From F1-80-MAGs062 sp046345315 (GTDB taxonomy: Bacteria > Planctomycetota > Planctomycetia > Planctomycetales > Planctomycetaceae): a stretch of DNA of 53,510 nt. The translations under genes and the position numbers were made by a program. Under the pieces are notes generated by a model. That model worked only from the letters and a program-made list of their open reading frames with translations. It was not told where the DNA came from and made no database searches. Where the stretch lies: positions 1 to 53,510 of the forward strand of contig JBKDKA010000112.1 in assembly GCA_046345315.1 (NCBI GenBank), given 5' to 3'. Position 1 is the first letter of the stretch. Each line of letters begins with the position of its first letter. Shown in pieces: positions 27,885 through 38,038 of this stretch.

Positions 27885-27945
27885 GAATGAAGAGCTCCCG
27901 GATGAATTGCATGCCATCATTTGATCGTAGCTTTGTTGACGGCAC

Positions 27946-29394
<1,449 letters not shown>

Positions 29395-29960
29395 CGGAAT
29401 GAACTCGCCATGATGTGGACTGGGGGTAAGTTGTTACTTTTGCACTGGCACGAACGAACACCGGGGTGCTGGATTCCCGCCCTGTCATTGATACATAGAT
29501 ACATAAATAGGCACTTCGGTCCGAAGGGAGAAGGATTCCGGCCCAACCGGGCCATTCGTTCCCATAGCCTGGCCTGAAGCGAAGCGGAGGGCCAGGTCAG
29601 GTGTCCCATCAAATTCGTGATGACGGACCGAAGGTCCAGCTGTTCGAGCGTGAGTTCCACCTGATGCGGTCATGAAATAAGTTCTATGCATGAACGAACC
29701 GATGCCGTGGTCGTATGGGAATCTCGCACAATCTGAACGGCCGGACCGTTGGTCCTCAACCATCCACTGCTCGCATTTCCCCGGGCCTCCGCTTCGCTTC
29801 CGCCCGGGCTGGCAGAACGGCTTGCCCTTCGGCCCGAAGGCACAGTCTGATGAAGAATACTGATGTATAAATGACAGGGCGGGAATCCAGTGCGTCGAAG
29901 GTTTATTCCCGTCTGCGCGGGAACGACGAATACGAATTCTGAGGTGTCTGATTGATTGAA
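29395..29960. other. Intergenic region filled by structured repeats
   Basis: Between the starts of the DUF1501 gene and the end of the GNAT gene there is no credible gene. Besides the repeat locus there is a REP-like hairpin at 29904-29925 (TTCCCGTCTGCGCGGGAA). Confidence 0.55.
29471..29888. repeat. Structured repeat locus 1: two inverted modules with covarying hairpins
   Basis: The ends are a perfect 19-bp inverted pair, GGATTCCCGCCCTGTCATT at 29471-29489 and its complement at 29870-29888. Each half is a module with several hairpins. Left module (plus): GGCCC-AACC-GGGCC at 29539-29552, CCTGGCC...GGCCAGG at 29568-29596 with loop TGAAGCGAAGCGGAG, and GGACC-GAA-GGTCC at 29625-29637. Right module (read on minus): CCTTCGG/CCGAAGG at about 29826-29840, CCCGGGC...GCCCGGG at 29780-29808 with a loop differing by one base, and GGACC-AAC-GGTCC at 29743-29755. 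The same modules recur at 36084-36560. No protein is supported here. Confidence 0.8.
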
Positions 29961-30518
29961 CTAAACGTATTTCGGTGTCACTTCGGTTCGATAAACCTCA
30001 AAACCGGCCTTCAGGTAATTCGGCAGAGCCGCTGGATGGTCAAGCGTGCAGGTGTGAAGCCAGATTCGTCGTGGTGAAAATGCCCAGGCTCTCCGGAGCA
30101 CGCTCTGCAGGAACCACTTTCCAAGACCTCGCCCTGTCATCTGAGGAAACAGCCCGAACTGCACGATTTCTATCTCGTCCGGCTTCCTTCGATCAAGTTC
30201 CGCAAACCCGGCAGGCTGTCCGTCGACACGAAGCACATACAGCAGATTCCCGGGATCACGGATGATGGCTTCGAGCGCTTCGCGAGACAGCTTTCGTCTG
30301 CTTCGCCAGTTGTAGTCTTCTCCGACGGTGTCATACAGCAGGCGAAAAAAGTCGGCATCCGGATTCAATACACAATCGACCATGAGGCCGCTGCAGGGTG
30401 CCTCCACGGGAATTTCCTGAGGCGACTCCATCTGAATGTACCTGACTGTCACCATCTCAGCTTCACTTGCGCTCATGACCTGTTTTCCTGAACTCTCAGT
30501 ATTTAACGCTTCTTCCAT
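29961..30518 (-). CDS. GNAT family N-acetyltransferase
   Basis: 185 residues. The acetyl-CoA binding part is visible: IEIVQFGLFPQMTGRGLGKWFLQSVLRRAW (beta-4 and the Q-x-x-G-x-G loop), then IWLHTCTLDHPAALPNYLKAGFEVYRTE (the C-terminal N-P-x-A-x-x-x-Y-x-x-x-GF-type motif). The family transfers acetyl from acetyl-CoA to amines of small molecules, antibiotics or proteins; the acceptor here is unknown. The first 20 or so residues are unlike the family, so the ATG at residue 22 (MVTVRYIQME) is an alternative start. Divergent from the HD-GYP gene. Confidence 0.88.
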   Translation of the reverse strand: MEEALNTESSGKQVMSASEAEMVTVRYIQMESPQEIPVEAPCSGLMVDCVLNPDADFFRLLYDTVGEDYNWRSRRKLSREALEAIIRDPGNLLYVLRVDGQPAGFAELDRRKPDEIEIVQFGLFPQMTGRGLGKWFLQSVLRRAWAFSPRRIWLHTCTLDHPAALPNYLKAGFEVYRTEVTPKYV

Positions 30519-30865
30519 CTTTCAATTCTATACCGCTGACATCAGCTTTGAGACCGAAACCTCCGCTGATCAATTTCGAACGGGAGTTTCCGGAATGGAT
30601 CAGATCGGAAGGTTCAGCGCGATCAGAGTGATTGTCGTGGAAGTACCAATTTCGGATCTGACATTCTGTATCGATTGTATCATAGGGTGAACGCTCTTCA
30701 GGTGATTCGAAAAATAAACAGTTGCCTCGAAATCCGGGCGAGCTCCGACTGCGACCTATGTTCTATTCCGGGTTACTCCAGATTTTCCTGTCTGTGATTC
30801 AACAATTCTTGACGGGCTTTCTGCTCAGCATCAGAGCGATGCGGCACCATTCGGTGGAAGTGAAC
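30519..30865. other. Divergent intergenic region
   Basis: Holds the promoters of the GNAT and HD-GYP genes; none assigned. A frame upstream of 30866 is open back to a TTG at 30722 and encodes a hydrophobic stretch (FYSGLLQIFLSVIQQFLTGFLLSI). It lacks a ribosome site and is probably not translated. Confidence 0.4.
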
Positions 30866-32461
30866 ATGGCGAATCAGGCAACAAGCTCTGCAGATTCCGT
30901 ACTGGATGAGATCAGGTCGACGATCGCGTCGTTCGAATCCCTTCGTTCCGCTGCCACTGCGCGCAGAAAACAGGATTTTCCTGAATCCGTGACAGCAAAG
31001 GCTGCTACCGCCACATCACCGGCGACGAACGGTTCAACGGATCTCACTGGATTCTCGTCAGCAAGTTCATCGTACGCCCCGCCAGTTCAGCCAATCGTCC
31101 ATAACGTTCTTCCGGTGAATGACTTCTCTGTTGCAATCGAAGCAGCAGAAAGAAAACGTTCTCAGCAGCGTGATGTGGACTGGGATGAGGACGGAACGGA
31201 AGAGTTCCTGGAAACTCGCACGTCCAGCCCGGTGCCTCCACGAATTCCGGAAGCTGCTTCTCCGGCAGCACGCGTATCGATTCGGACAGTCGACAAGACT
31301 GCGAAGATCATGATCGTGGACGATGAGCCATTGAACGTGATGACCTTTCGCCAGCACCTGAAGATGGAAGGCTACGAAAACTTCGTCACGACGAGCAATT
31401 CCCGCGAAGCTCTTCACCTGCTGCGTTCGGAGCGGCCTGATGTTCTGCTCCTCGACATCAGAATGCCGGACGTCAGCGGAATGGACATTCTTCGCGTCGT
31501 TGGACTCGATCCCGTGCTGCAGCACACACCCGTGCTGATTCTCACCGCGGCATCGGATCCGGCGACTCGAAACGAAGCTCTGGAACTTGGAGCTTCCGAC
31601 TTTCTTCAGAAGCCGATTGAACCGGAAGAGCTTCTGCCGCGAGTTCGGAATGCGATTGTCATCAAAAAGCATTACGACATGGCGTCCAGCGAAGCGGCTC
31701 GTCTGGAGCAGCAGGTGGAACGTCGCACACGCCAGCTTGAGGCAACTCGTCAGCAGCTGATTCTCTGCCTGGCTCGAGCTGCCGAGCATCGTGACAACGA
31801 CACCGGCAACCACGTCATTCGTGTCGGCCGATACACCTCCATTATTGCCCGGTGCATGGGTTATCCGGAACACAAGCTGGAGATGCTCGAACAGGCCGCT
31901 CAGCTGCATGACGTCGGCAAGATCGGGATACCGGATTCCATTCTGTTCAAGCCGGGCAAACTGGCGTTCGACGAATATGAGCTGATGAAGAGGCACTGCG
32001 CTCTCGGCAAGCAGATCATCGAGCCGATTTCGGAGAGAGAATGGAACATTCTGAAGACACATACCCGCATTGGTGCGAGCATGCTTCACGTGAGGTCGTC
32101 CTCACTGCTGACGCTCGCTGCTCGCATTGCACAGACTCATCACGAACACTGGAACGGCTGCGGATATCCGCTCGGTCTTCAAGGGGAAGACATCCCTCTG
32201 GAAGGTCGCATCGTAGCCGTTGCCGACGTGTTCGACGCGCTCTCCAGTCGGCGCCCTTACAAGGCTCCGTTTCCACGACAGAAGTGCTTCGACATTCTGG
32301 CCGAGGGACGCGGAACTCAGTTTGATCCGGCCGTCATCGACGCATTCTTCAAATGCGCTGAGGAGATTGTGCAGGTTCAGCTGCTGCTGATGGATGAAGA
32401 AGATCGCATCCCGAAAAGCGAAGGGGAAGTCGTCGCAGAAAAGGCAGTCTCCGGGACGTGA
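30866..32461 (+). CDS. Response regulator with HD-GYP phosphodiesterase domain (RpfG-like)
   Basis: 531 residues from the ATG at 30866, which has GGAAG five bases upstream. An N-terminal region of about 145 residues is low in complexity and unassigned. The receiver domain spans about 147-262, with MIVDDEP, phosphoacceptor Asp197 in LLLDIRMPD, and Lys249 in LQKPI. A short coiled coil (ARLEQQVERRTRQLEATRQQLI) leads to an HD-GYP domain with QLHDVGKIGIPDSILFKPGKL (His-Asp at 348-349), MKRHCALG, and HHEHWNGCGYPLGLQGEDIPL. Metal-binding residues are intact, so cyclic-di-GMP hydrolysis controlled by phosphorylation is likely. No partner kinase is adjacent. Confidence 0.92.
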   Translation: MANQATSSADSVLDEIRSTIASFESLRSAATARRKQDFPESVTAKAATATSPATNGSTDLTGFSSASSSYAPPVQPIVHNVLPVNDFSVAIEAAERKRSQQRDVDWDEDGTEEFLETRTSSPVPPRIPEAASPAARVSIRTVDKTAKIMIVDDEPLNVMTFRQHLKMEGYENFVTTSNSREALHLLRSERPDVLLLDIRMPDVSGMDILRVVGLDPVLQHTPVLILTAASDPATRNEALELGASDFLQKPIEPEELLPRVRNAIVIKKHYDMASSEAARLEQQVERRTRQLEATRQQLILCLARAAEHRDNDTGNHVIRVGRYTSIIARCMGYPEHKLEMLEQAAQLHDVGKIGIPDSILFKPGKLAFDEYELMKRHCALGKQIIEPISEREWNILKTHTRIGASMLHVRSSSLLTLAARIAQTHHEHWNGCGYPLGLQGEDIPLEGRIVAVADVFDALSSRRPYKAPFPRQKCFDILAEGRGTQFDPAVIDAFFKCAEEIVQVQLLLMDEEDRIPKSEGEVVAEKAVSGT

Positions 32462-32629
32462 TCTGGTTTCCTGGAGACATGTTGTTTCGGATTCTTTCCT
32501 GATCTTGTTGACCAGCGTCACCGCTACCGGAAAAGTTCATTCCTGCCGAAGATGAGCCTGTCTTTCGTTGGCAGCCGGCCGCTTTCTTCGGTAACCAGCG
32601 CAGCGATTCTCTCAGGTACTGAGATCATC

Positions 32630-33064
32630 TCATTGATGGTCGGCTGCCGGGTGCCGAGCTCGAAGTGCCCCCAGCGAGTTTCGAACCAGTTCTTCGAGAA
32701 CCTTGAGATTGAGATCACTCAACTGGGTGAAATAGAGGCAGGCCTTGCCCATCGTATGTTTGCCGAGTTCTGCGAGAAGCCGTTCCTGGTCATCTCCTTC
32801 GGCGATCAGGTATACGACGAGCTTCTTCCCGCGGATTGAGAATCCCGTCAGACAGGATTCACCCGTGCGCCCGCTCTCGTAGCGGTATGTGTAAGCACCG
32901 AATCCAACGATGCTCGGGCCCCACATTTTCGGCGTCTCTCCAGTCAGTTTTTCAAACAGACCGATCAGCAGTGCGCAGTCTTCCTGCTGACTTTCGCTGC
33001 CTCGAGCTCGGATGAATTCATCAACACGCTCGTCTGTTGCTGTCGTCTTCTGTCTCGCCATCAT
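32630..33064 (-). CDS. DUF1801 domain-containing protein
   Basis: 144 residues from the ATG at 33064, preceded by GAGGG. The sequence VDEFIRARGSESQQEDCALLIGLFEKLTGETPKMWGPSIVGFGAYTYRYESGRTGESCLTGFSIRGKKLVVYLI matches the small DUF1801 (YdhG/YdeI-like) fold. Conserved points are the MWGPSIVGFG loop and the FSIRKKxLVLYL strand. The molecular function of the family is not established. The gene stands alone, convergent with the HD-GYP gene. Confidence 0.88.
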   Translation of the reverse strand: MMARQKTTATDERVDEFIRARGSESQQEDCALLIGLFEKLTGETPKMWGPSIVGFGAYTYRYESGRTGESCLTGFSIRGKKLVVYLIAEGDDQERLLAELGKHTMGKACLYFTQLSDLNLKVLEELVRNSLGALRARHPAADHQ

Positions 33065-33404
33065 GTGACCCTCGGATTGCACCCACGAAAACGCTCATCG
33101 CATCCAGCAGACCGCATCCACTGATCATACGCGATTCTGGTTGGGCGCGAATCTGGCTGGGCTTAAATCAGATCGGGCGCGATTCCAGTTCCTCATTTGT
33201 TCCGGAAACGCTGAACAGAATACGATACGTAGGTCCCGGGAAAAATCAGGATGCGGGAATTGTTCGGCGTTGGCTGCAGGCGTAGTGGAATGTGTTGCGA
33301 ACTCCGATGCCGGCCATCTCTGAAATCTCTCCTTTCCTGCAGGGCCCGAGATGCCCTCAGGAAACCGAGTGATCCAATTCCCTGATCGAAGTGGAGCTGC
33401 TCAT
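33065..33404. other. Intergenic region before the DUF1501 pseudogene
   Basis: No gene or regulatory element recognised. If the pseudogene at 33405 was once complete, about 200 codons of its 5' part should have occupied this side, but I find no trace of the Tat signal or the HGGPSH motif here. Confidence 0.4.
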
Positions 33405-34263
33405 GTCCGGTATGCGGCCACGAACCAAAGGTGCTGTCTGGGCTGCAGGATTTCTCTCGTCATCGTATCAGGGAGTTCTCCTTCGCGATGCGGGACAACC
33501 AATTCTGAATTTGTCACCGCCCCCCGGAAGAACGCTCCACGATCAGCGTCGCATCGTTCAGGCCGCAACTCGACTCAACTCGCTTCCTTACTCGAAGACT
33601 GCTGACCCGGAGGTGCGCGCTCGATCTTCGTCACTACGGACAGCCAACGAGCTGACTCTGTCGGCACCAGAAGCTCTGGATCTTCGAGCTGAAACCCAAA
33701 GCACGATGGAACTCTATGGTGCTGATCCCGACGTCCCTTCATTCGCTCGCAATTGCGTGATGGCTCGCCGCCTCGTGGAACGGGGAGTTCGTTTTGTTCA
33801 TCTTTGCCACGGTGACTGAGATCATCACAGTCATCTCAAAGACGGGCTGGCATCGCAGTGTCGACAGACAGATCAGGCCTGTGCCGCTCTGATTCGTGGT
33901 CTGAAACAGCGAGGACTTCTGGAGGATACTCTGGTTGTCTGGGGTGGTGAGGTCGGGCGAACTCCCGTCGGTCAGAAAACTCCCGGAGCTGGTATCGGAC
34001 GCGATCATCGGATCTCGGCGTTTACGATGTGGATGTCCGGCGGGGGCATCCGCACTGGACAGACGCTCGGGGAAACCGATGAGCTCGGGTTTCTGCCCGT
34101 GACTCGGCCACTACCGATTCACGACATCCATGCCACCATCCTTCACCAGCTCGGCCTGGATCATCGCCGACTCAGTTTTCATACTCAGGGTCGCGATCTC
34201 CGCCTGACTGATGTGGCAGGTGAGCTGATTCCGGAAGGGTTGGCTGACAGTTTCGATTTTCTG
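33405..34263 (+). pseudogene. DUF1501 pseudogene: 5' truncated and interrupted by TGA
   Basis: The reading frame resembles the C-terminal half of DUF1501 proteins: VWAAGFLSSSYQGVLLRD, ARNCVMARRLVERGVRFVHLCHGD, then TGA at 33817-33819, then in the same frame DHHSHLKDGLASQCRQTDQACAALIRGLKQRGLLEDTLVVWGGEVGRTPV and GRDHRISAFTMWMSGGG, ending RDLRLTDVAGELIPEG. The TGA sits exactly where the two intact paralogues at 14581 and 27946 have Trp (PWDNHS, YWDQHS), so a single TGG-to-TGA change is the simplest explanation. The N-terminal half, including the Tat signal, is missing, and the normal C-terminal stop is lost. Two defects argue for a decayed copy and against recoding. Confidence 0.85.
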
Positions 34264-34338
34264 CGACGTCAGCGATTCCTGCAGAGTCAGCGCACGGCGA
34301 TGTCCGGAAGAAACAGCTCTGCTCCATCCGAAGCTTGC

Positions 34339-35889
34339 TCATTTCGCGGGGAGAGCCATTCCCAATTTGGGCTCGTACACAATGTCGGTCGACGTGCCGA
34401 ACTTTGCCGGCAAGGGAATGTTCGACCATGAACTGTCGGTTCCCACACGGATCTGCCAATGCCCGGCCAGACTCATCGTGTCTTCTCCCGCTTTCAGAAC
34501 CGGCGGCGGAAGCAGCGGATCTTCCGCAACCTCCGAGAGCACCTGAATGACCAGATGATTCGCATCATTGATCGTCACAGCATCGGACTTCAATGCGAAA
34601 CGAACAGGTTCCGGTTCGGTGCAGGCAAGGCAGATGGGTTCAATGCCTGACAATTTTGTGCCATTGATCCAGACATTGAGAGTTCCTTTCTTCGGCGGCT
34701 GCACAAGCAACGAAGGTTTCTCACCGGACATCCACTGATCAGACAGTCGCAGAGAACATCGATACCAGGTACTCGTTGAACCCTCGGGCGGCTTCGAGAT
34801 TCCGGGAATCGCTGACCAGCTTCCGGGAAGTGAAATCAGTGACCATTGAGTCGAAAGAAATTCCGCGCTGAGCGGTGGAGTCGGCACATCGGTGACATCC
34901 GTCTGTGCTCGCTGATCCCCAGCAAAGCGAAACGAACTGCCGCCCAGCAGCTGATCGCTGGTGACGGTCGGGCAGACATAACGTTCGACATGCGAAATAA
35001 TCAGATCGTTCCCTGTGAAATGATCGACATAAGGCCATCGCCGTGGATTGTACATGCAGTCGGTCAGGTCACGGACCAGAGCAACACTCTTCCCGTTGCG
35101 AACCATCTGCCGAAGTCCGAACGGCCGTCCCAGAACACACATGTTTGTGTGGACTCCGGTGAGCACCACGTTTTGAATACCACGTTCTGCGAGGATGTTC
35201 CAGACTTCGTTACCGCGATCACTCACGTAGTCGCGTTCGGAATCGATTTCGATCCGATCCGACTGAGCTTTCCACGGCATCGCCGGATTTCGCCCGAGTG
35301 ACTTCAGCCGGGCTGCCCACTCAGCATGCTCCGCCGGATCATCGTCTTCTCCACCATCGGACTGATCGATCGGATAAATGGCTTTCTCTTCGGCCGGAAT
35401 TCGTGAGCACCACTGTTCGACCGCAGGAGGAACTTCAACTGCTCTGCGCGTTTGGATTGCTCGAAGACGCGCCGGATGCTTTTCGTATGCGGCCATGCAG
35501 TCGCTGGGAGAATGAATGATGACCATCCCGCGCCGGCGAGCATCCTTGAGGAATTCATTCAATCGCGGCAGAAACTCATCCAGTCGGCGTACCGCATTGA
35601 GACAATGATGGTAGTCCCAGACATCACAGACGATGATCGCCGTGCGGTCTGCCTTCCATGCCTCAGTGCGTTCCTGACGTCGGAATTCCGGAACATCAGT
35701 CCCGCCAGTTGACTCCGCAGGAACCTGAAAGCGAAGCGTCCAGTTCACGTCTTCCGGCGACTGCGATTTCGCTGGTGACTGCGATCTCACCGGTGACTCT
35801 GATCTTATTGGCGACACGTGAGCGAGCGACAGAAACACACCGCTGATCAATGCGACTGCGGGGATCCATTCTTCGGTTCTCATAATCAC
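34339..35889 (-). CDS. Exported isochorismatase-fold hydrolase with C-terminal beta-sandwich
   Basis: 516 residues. The signal peptide is WIPAVALISGVFLSLAHVS. A short imperfect repeat rich in Ser-Pro follows (SESPVRSQSPAKSQSPE). The cysteine-hydrolase domain (about 80-325) shows AIIVCDVWDYHHC with Asp89 and VVLTGVHTNMCVLGRPFG with the presumed nucleophile Cys251. The C-terminal 165 residues look like a galactose-binding or GH2-like jelly roll (WYRCSLRLSDQW, GTLNVWINGTKLSGIE, ANHLVIQVLSE). Isochorismatase-family proteins are normally small cytosolic enzymes of about 200 residues, so an exported fusion is unusual outside planctomycetes. The substrate is unknown. The gene's 3' end overlaps the decayed tail of the DUF1501 pseudogene frame. 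Confidence 0.82.
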   Translation of the reverse strand: MIMRTEEWIPAVALISGVFLSLAHVSPIRSESPVRSQSPAKSQSPEDVNWTLRFQVPAESTGGTDVPEFRRQERTEAWKADRTAIIVCDVWDYHHCLNAVRRLDEFLPRLNEFLKDARRRGMVIIHSPSDCMAAYEKHPARLRAIQTRRAVEVPPAVEQWCSRIPAEEKAIYPIDQSDGGEDDDPAEHAEWAARLKSLGRNPAMPWKAQSDRIEIDSERDYVSDRGNEVWNILAERGIQNVVLTGVHTNMCVLGRPFGLRQMVRNGKSVALVRDLTDCMYNPRRWPYVDHFTGNDLIISHVERYVCPTVTSDQLLGGSSFRFAGDQRAQTDVTDVPTPPLSAEFLSTQWSLISLPGSWSAIPGISKPPEGSTSTWYRCSLRLSDQWMSGEKPSLLVQPPKKGTLNVWINGTKLSGIEPICLACTEPEPVRFALKSDAVTINDANHLVIQVLSEVAEDPLLPPPVLKAGEDTMSLAGHWQIRVGTDSSWSNIPLPAKFGTSTDIVYEPKLGMALPAK

Positions 35890-36754
35890 ATCCCGATTGC
35901 TTAGCCCACGCGGATACCTGACTCACGCCATGATCAGCATTCTGACGAAGTCATGCGGAAAATACACGCCTTTGCTCACAGGTGTTTTCGGACTCGTGGT
36001 ATCAACACGGGGACAAGTGCTTTGTCACGCCGTGATCCCCGTTTCGTCATTCCCGCGCAGGCGGGAATCCAGTGTTCCAGTGTGGATTCCCGCCCTGTCA
36101 TTTATTCATAAGTATTCTGATATTCTTCCCCATTTGGCTCCCGAAGCGATTCTCCAGCCCTATGACAACGCCACGTTGGTACGAACTCTGAAGAACGTGT
36201 CGTGTTGATTGCCCAGGAGACAACCAACTGGATTTCTCGACGCTTCTGGCTGTGACTTCGGGCCGAAGGCCCAGCCATTCTGACAGCCCGGGCTGAAGCG
36301 AAGCGGAGGCCCGGGCAATACACACAAGCAATCATTGAGGGCCAACGGCCCGGCCGTTCGCATTGTCAGCGATTCCCATACCCCCACTGCCTGGATTCGT
36401 TCTTGAAAGGGATTCATTCCACTCGCCCATCAGGGTGAACCCACCCTCGAACGACTGGACCTTTGGTCCGCAATCACGAACTTGATGGGACACCATGACC
36501 TGGCCCGCCGCTTCGCTTCAGGCTTGGCTATGGGAACGAATGGCCTTTCAGGCCGGAAATCATCTTCCGATATGCTGACTGCAGACCATGGAATTCATCC
36601 GTCTCATGGTGTCGTAAATGCGTCCTCACAATCTCGTGATTCCTGCGGAGGCAGGAATCACAAATGCCCCCTGTTTGCAGCTTTGACAATGCCTCGACAT
36701 TCCTTCGACTGTTTCAGACGGGACGCCGTGTCGAGAACTGCGAATGACTCGCAA
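35890..36754. other. Long intergenic region dominated by repeats
   Basis: No gene is supported. It contains a REP-like hairpin at 36045-36072 (ATTCCCGCGCAGGCGGGAAT), the structured repeat locus 36084-36560, and a further hairpin at 36632-36658 (GTGATTCCTGC-GGAG-GCAGGAATCAC in outline). The hemA 3' end lies at 36755; no T-rich terminator is obvious. Confidence 0.55.
36084..36560. repeat. Structured repeat locus 2: two inverted modules with covarying hairpins
   Basis: The left module starts with GGATTCCCGCCCTGTCATT (36084-36102), as in locus 1. It has CTTCGG/CCGAAG near 36257-36268, CCCGGGC...GCCCGGG at 36287-36315 around loop TGAAGCGAAGCGGAG, and GGGCC-AAC-GGCCC at 36339-36351. The right module, read on the minus strand from 36560 to 36446, matches 29535-29648 over about 115 nt by eye. 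It includes GGCCT-GAA-AGGCC, a hairpin around a similar loop, CCCATAGCC, TGTCCCATCAA and GGACC-AAA-GGTCC (36457-36469). Stem changes are paired (A-T to G-C), which points to selection on structure. Confidence 0.8.
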
Positions 36755-38038
36755 TCAGTTACCGCGGCCCAGGAAAAGCCGCCTGATGGCCTGGAGCAGA
36801 CCCTCCGGTGTGCCTTCTCGAGCTTCGTCTTTCAGGGCTTCGAGCGGCGGGTGCAGCAGCTTGTTGACGATCCGCTGAATTGTGGCTTCGATCGCGCCTC
36901 GCTGCTCGTCGTTCAGATCCGGTAACTTCCGGTACATCCGTTCGAGCTCGCTTCGGCTAATCTCGTTCCAGTGTTCGCGGAGTCGATGGATGACCGGCCC
37001 GGTGGCACGGTGATATATCTCCTGCATGAAGCGACTGGTCTGTTCCTGAATCATCTCCATCGCACGCTGAACTTCAGCCTTCCGCAGTTCACGGTTCTTG
37101 CTACAGGTTTCTTCCAGCGCATCAATATCGTAAAGAAAGACGTTGTCATCAACGTCTGCGATCGTCGGATCAAAGTCTCGCGGCGCCGCAAGGTCCAGAA
37201 TAAAGACAGGATGCTGGTGCGTCCGTTTGCGGACACTCTCGAAGCGCTTTCGAGAAATCAGAATGTCATCGGAACCTGTGGTGCTGACAATCACGTCAGC
37301 TCGCGCCATCCAGTCATCCAGCTGTTCGAAGGGGACCGCTTCACCGCCGAATTCACTGGCCAGACGCTGAGCTCTCTCCGGACTGCGATTGGCGACAACA
37401 ATCCGCTGAACACCTTCGCTCCTCAGATACTGCAGCGTCTCCTCCGCCATCTCGCCCGCGCCGATGATGAGCACGACTTTATTGTCGAATCGACTGAAGA
37501 TGCTGCGACCGAACTCACCCACAGCGACGCTGGCAATCGACACCCGACCTTCAGCCAGACGCGTTTCCGTGCGCACTCGAGCTGAAACATTCAGCGCCTG
37601 CTGAAACAGCACATTCGTCAGTGGACCACAGGCGTTATGCTCCTGAGCAATTCGGTACGCTTCTTTGACCTGATTGACAATCTGTGGTTCGCCGAGAACC
37701 ATGCTGTCGAGGCTGCAGGCGACTTCAAACAGATGAGCGACTGCTTTCGGGCCGGTCTCGGTGAGCACCGACGGAACGAACTCCGACAGCGGAATATCAT
37801 GGAACGTCGAAATGAATGCGGTCATGTCATTGAACGTGACACCACCGTCTTCCGCCTCATCAGCCGCGTACAATTCAACACGATTGCACGTCGACAGGAC
37901 GACGATTTCCGAATCCGGATGTGTCTGTTTCCAGAGCTGGTATGCGGAACTCAACTGAACCGGGTTCGAGAAAGCAAGTTTCTCCCGAAGCTGCACACCG
38001 GCATTATGGTGATTGCAGCTGACGACAAGGACGTTCAT
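36755..38038 (-). CDS. hemA: Glutamyl-tRNA reductase
   Basis: 427 residues, normal length. HemA reduces glutamyl-tRNA to glutamate-1-semialdehyde with NADPH, the first committed step of C5 tetrapyrrole synthesis. Seen are VVLSTCNRVELYA with the catalytic Cys51, SMVLGEPQIVNQVKEAYRIAQ, the nucleotide-binding VVLIIGAGEMAEETLQYLRSEGVQRIVVANRS, DVIVSTTGSDDILI, and the C-terminal dimerisation helices ending LLQAIRRLFLGRG. The ATG overlaps the stop of the upstream ccsA/hemX-like gene by 4 bp, an arrangement that recalls the hemAX pair of Bacillus, although here the membrane gene comes first. Confidence 0.97.
   Translation of the reverse strand: MNVLVVSCNHHNAGVQLREKLAFSNPVQLSSAYQLWKQTHPDSEIVVLSTCNRVELYAADEAEDGGVTFNDMTAFISTFHDIPLSEFVPSVLTETGPKAVAHLFEVACSLDSMVLGEPQIVNQVKEAYRIAQEHNACGPLTNVLFQQALNVSARVRTETRLAEGRVSIASVAVGEFGRSIFSRFDNKVVLIIGAGEMAEETLQYLRSEGVQRIVVANRSPERAQRLASEFGGEAVPFEQLDDWMARADVIVSTTGSDDILISRKRFESVRKRTHQHPVFILDLAAPRDFDPTIADVDDNVFLYDIDALEETCSKNRELRKAEVQRAMEMIQEQTSRFMQEIYHRATGPVIHRLREHWNEISRSELERMYRKLPDLNDEQRGAIEATIQRIVNKLLHPPLEALKDEAREGTPEGLLQAIRRLFLGRGN

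Noticed and set aside
33817..33819. TGA read as Trp or selenocysteine in the DUF1501 copy
   Set aside because: The gene also lacks its N-terminal half and its normal stop. Other genes in the window use TGA as a stop, and no SECIS-like hairpin was evident.
29471..36658. CRISPR array
   Set aside because: Repeats are few, palindromic in different ways, irregularly spaced and partly inverted, and no cas genes are present.
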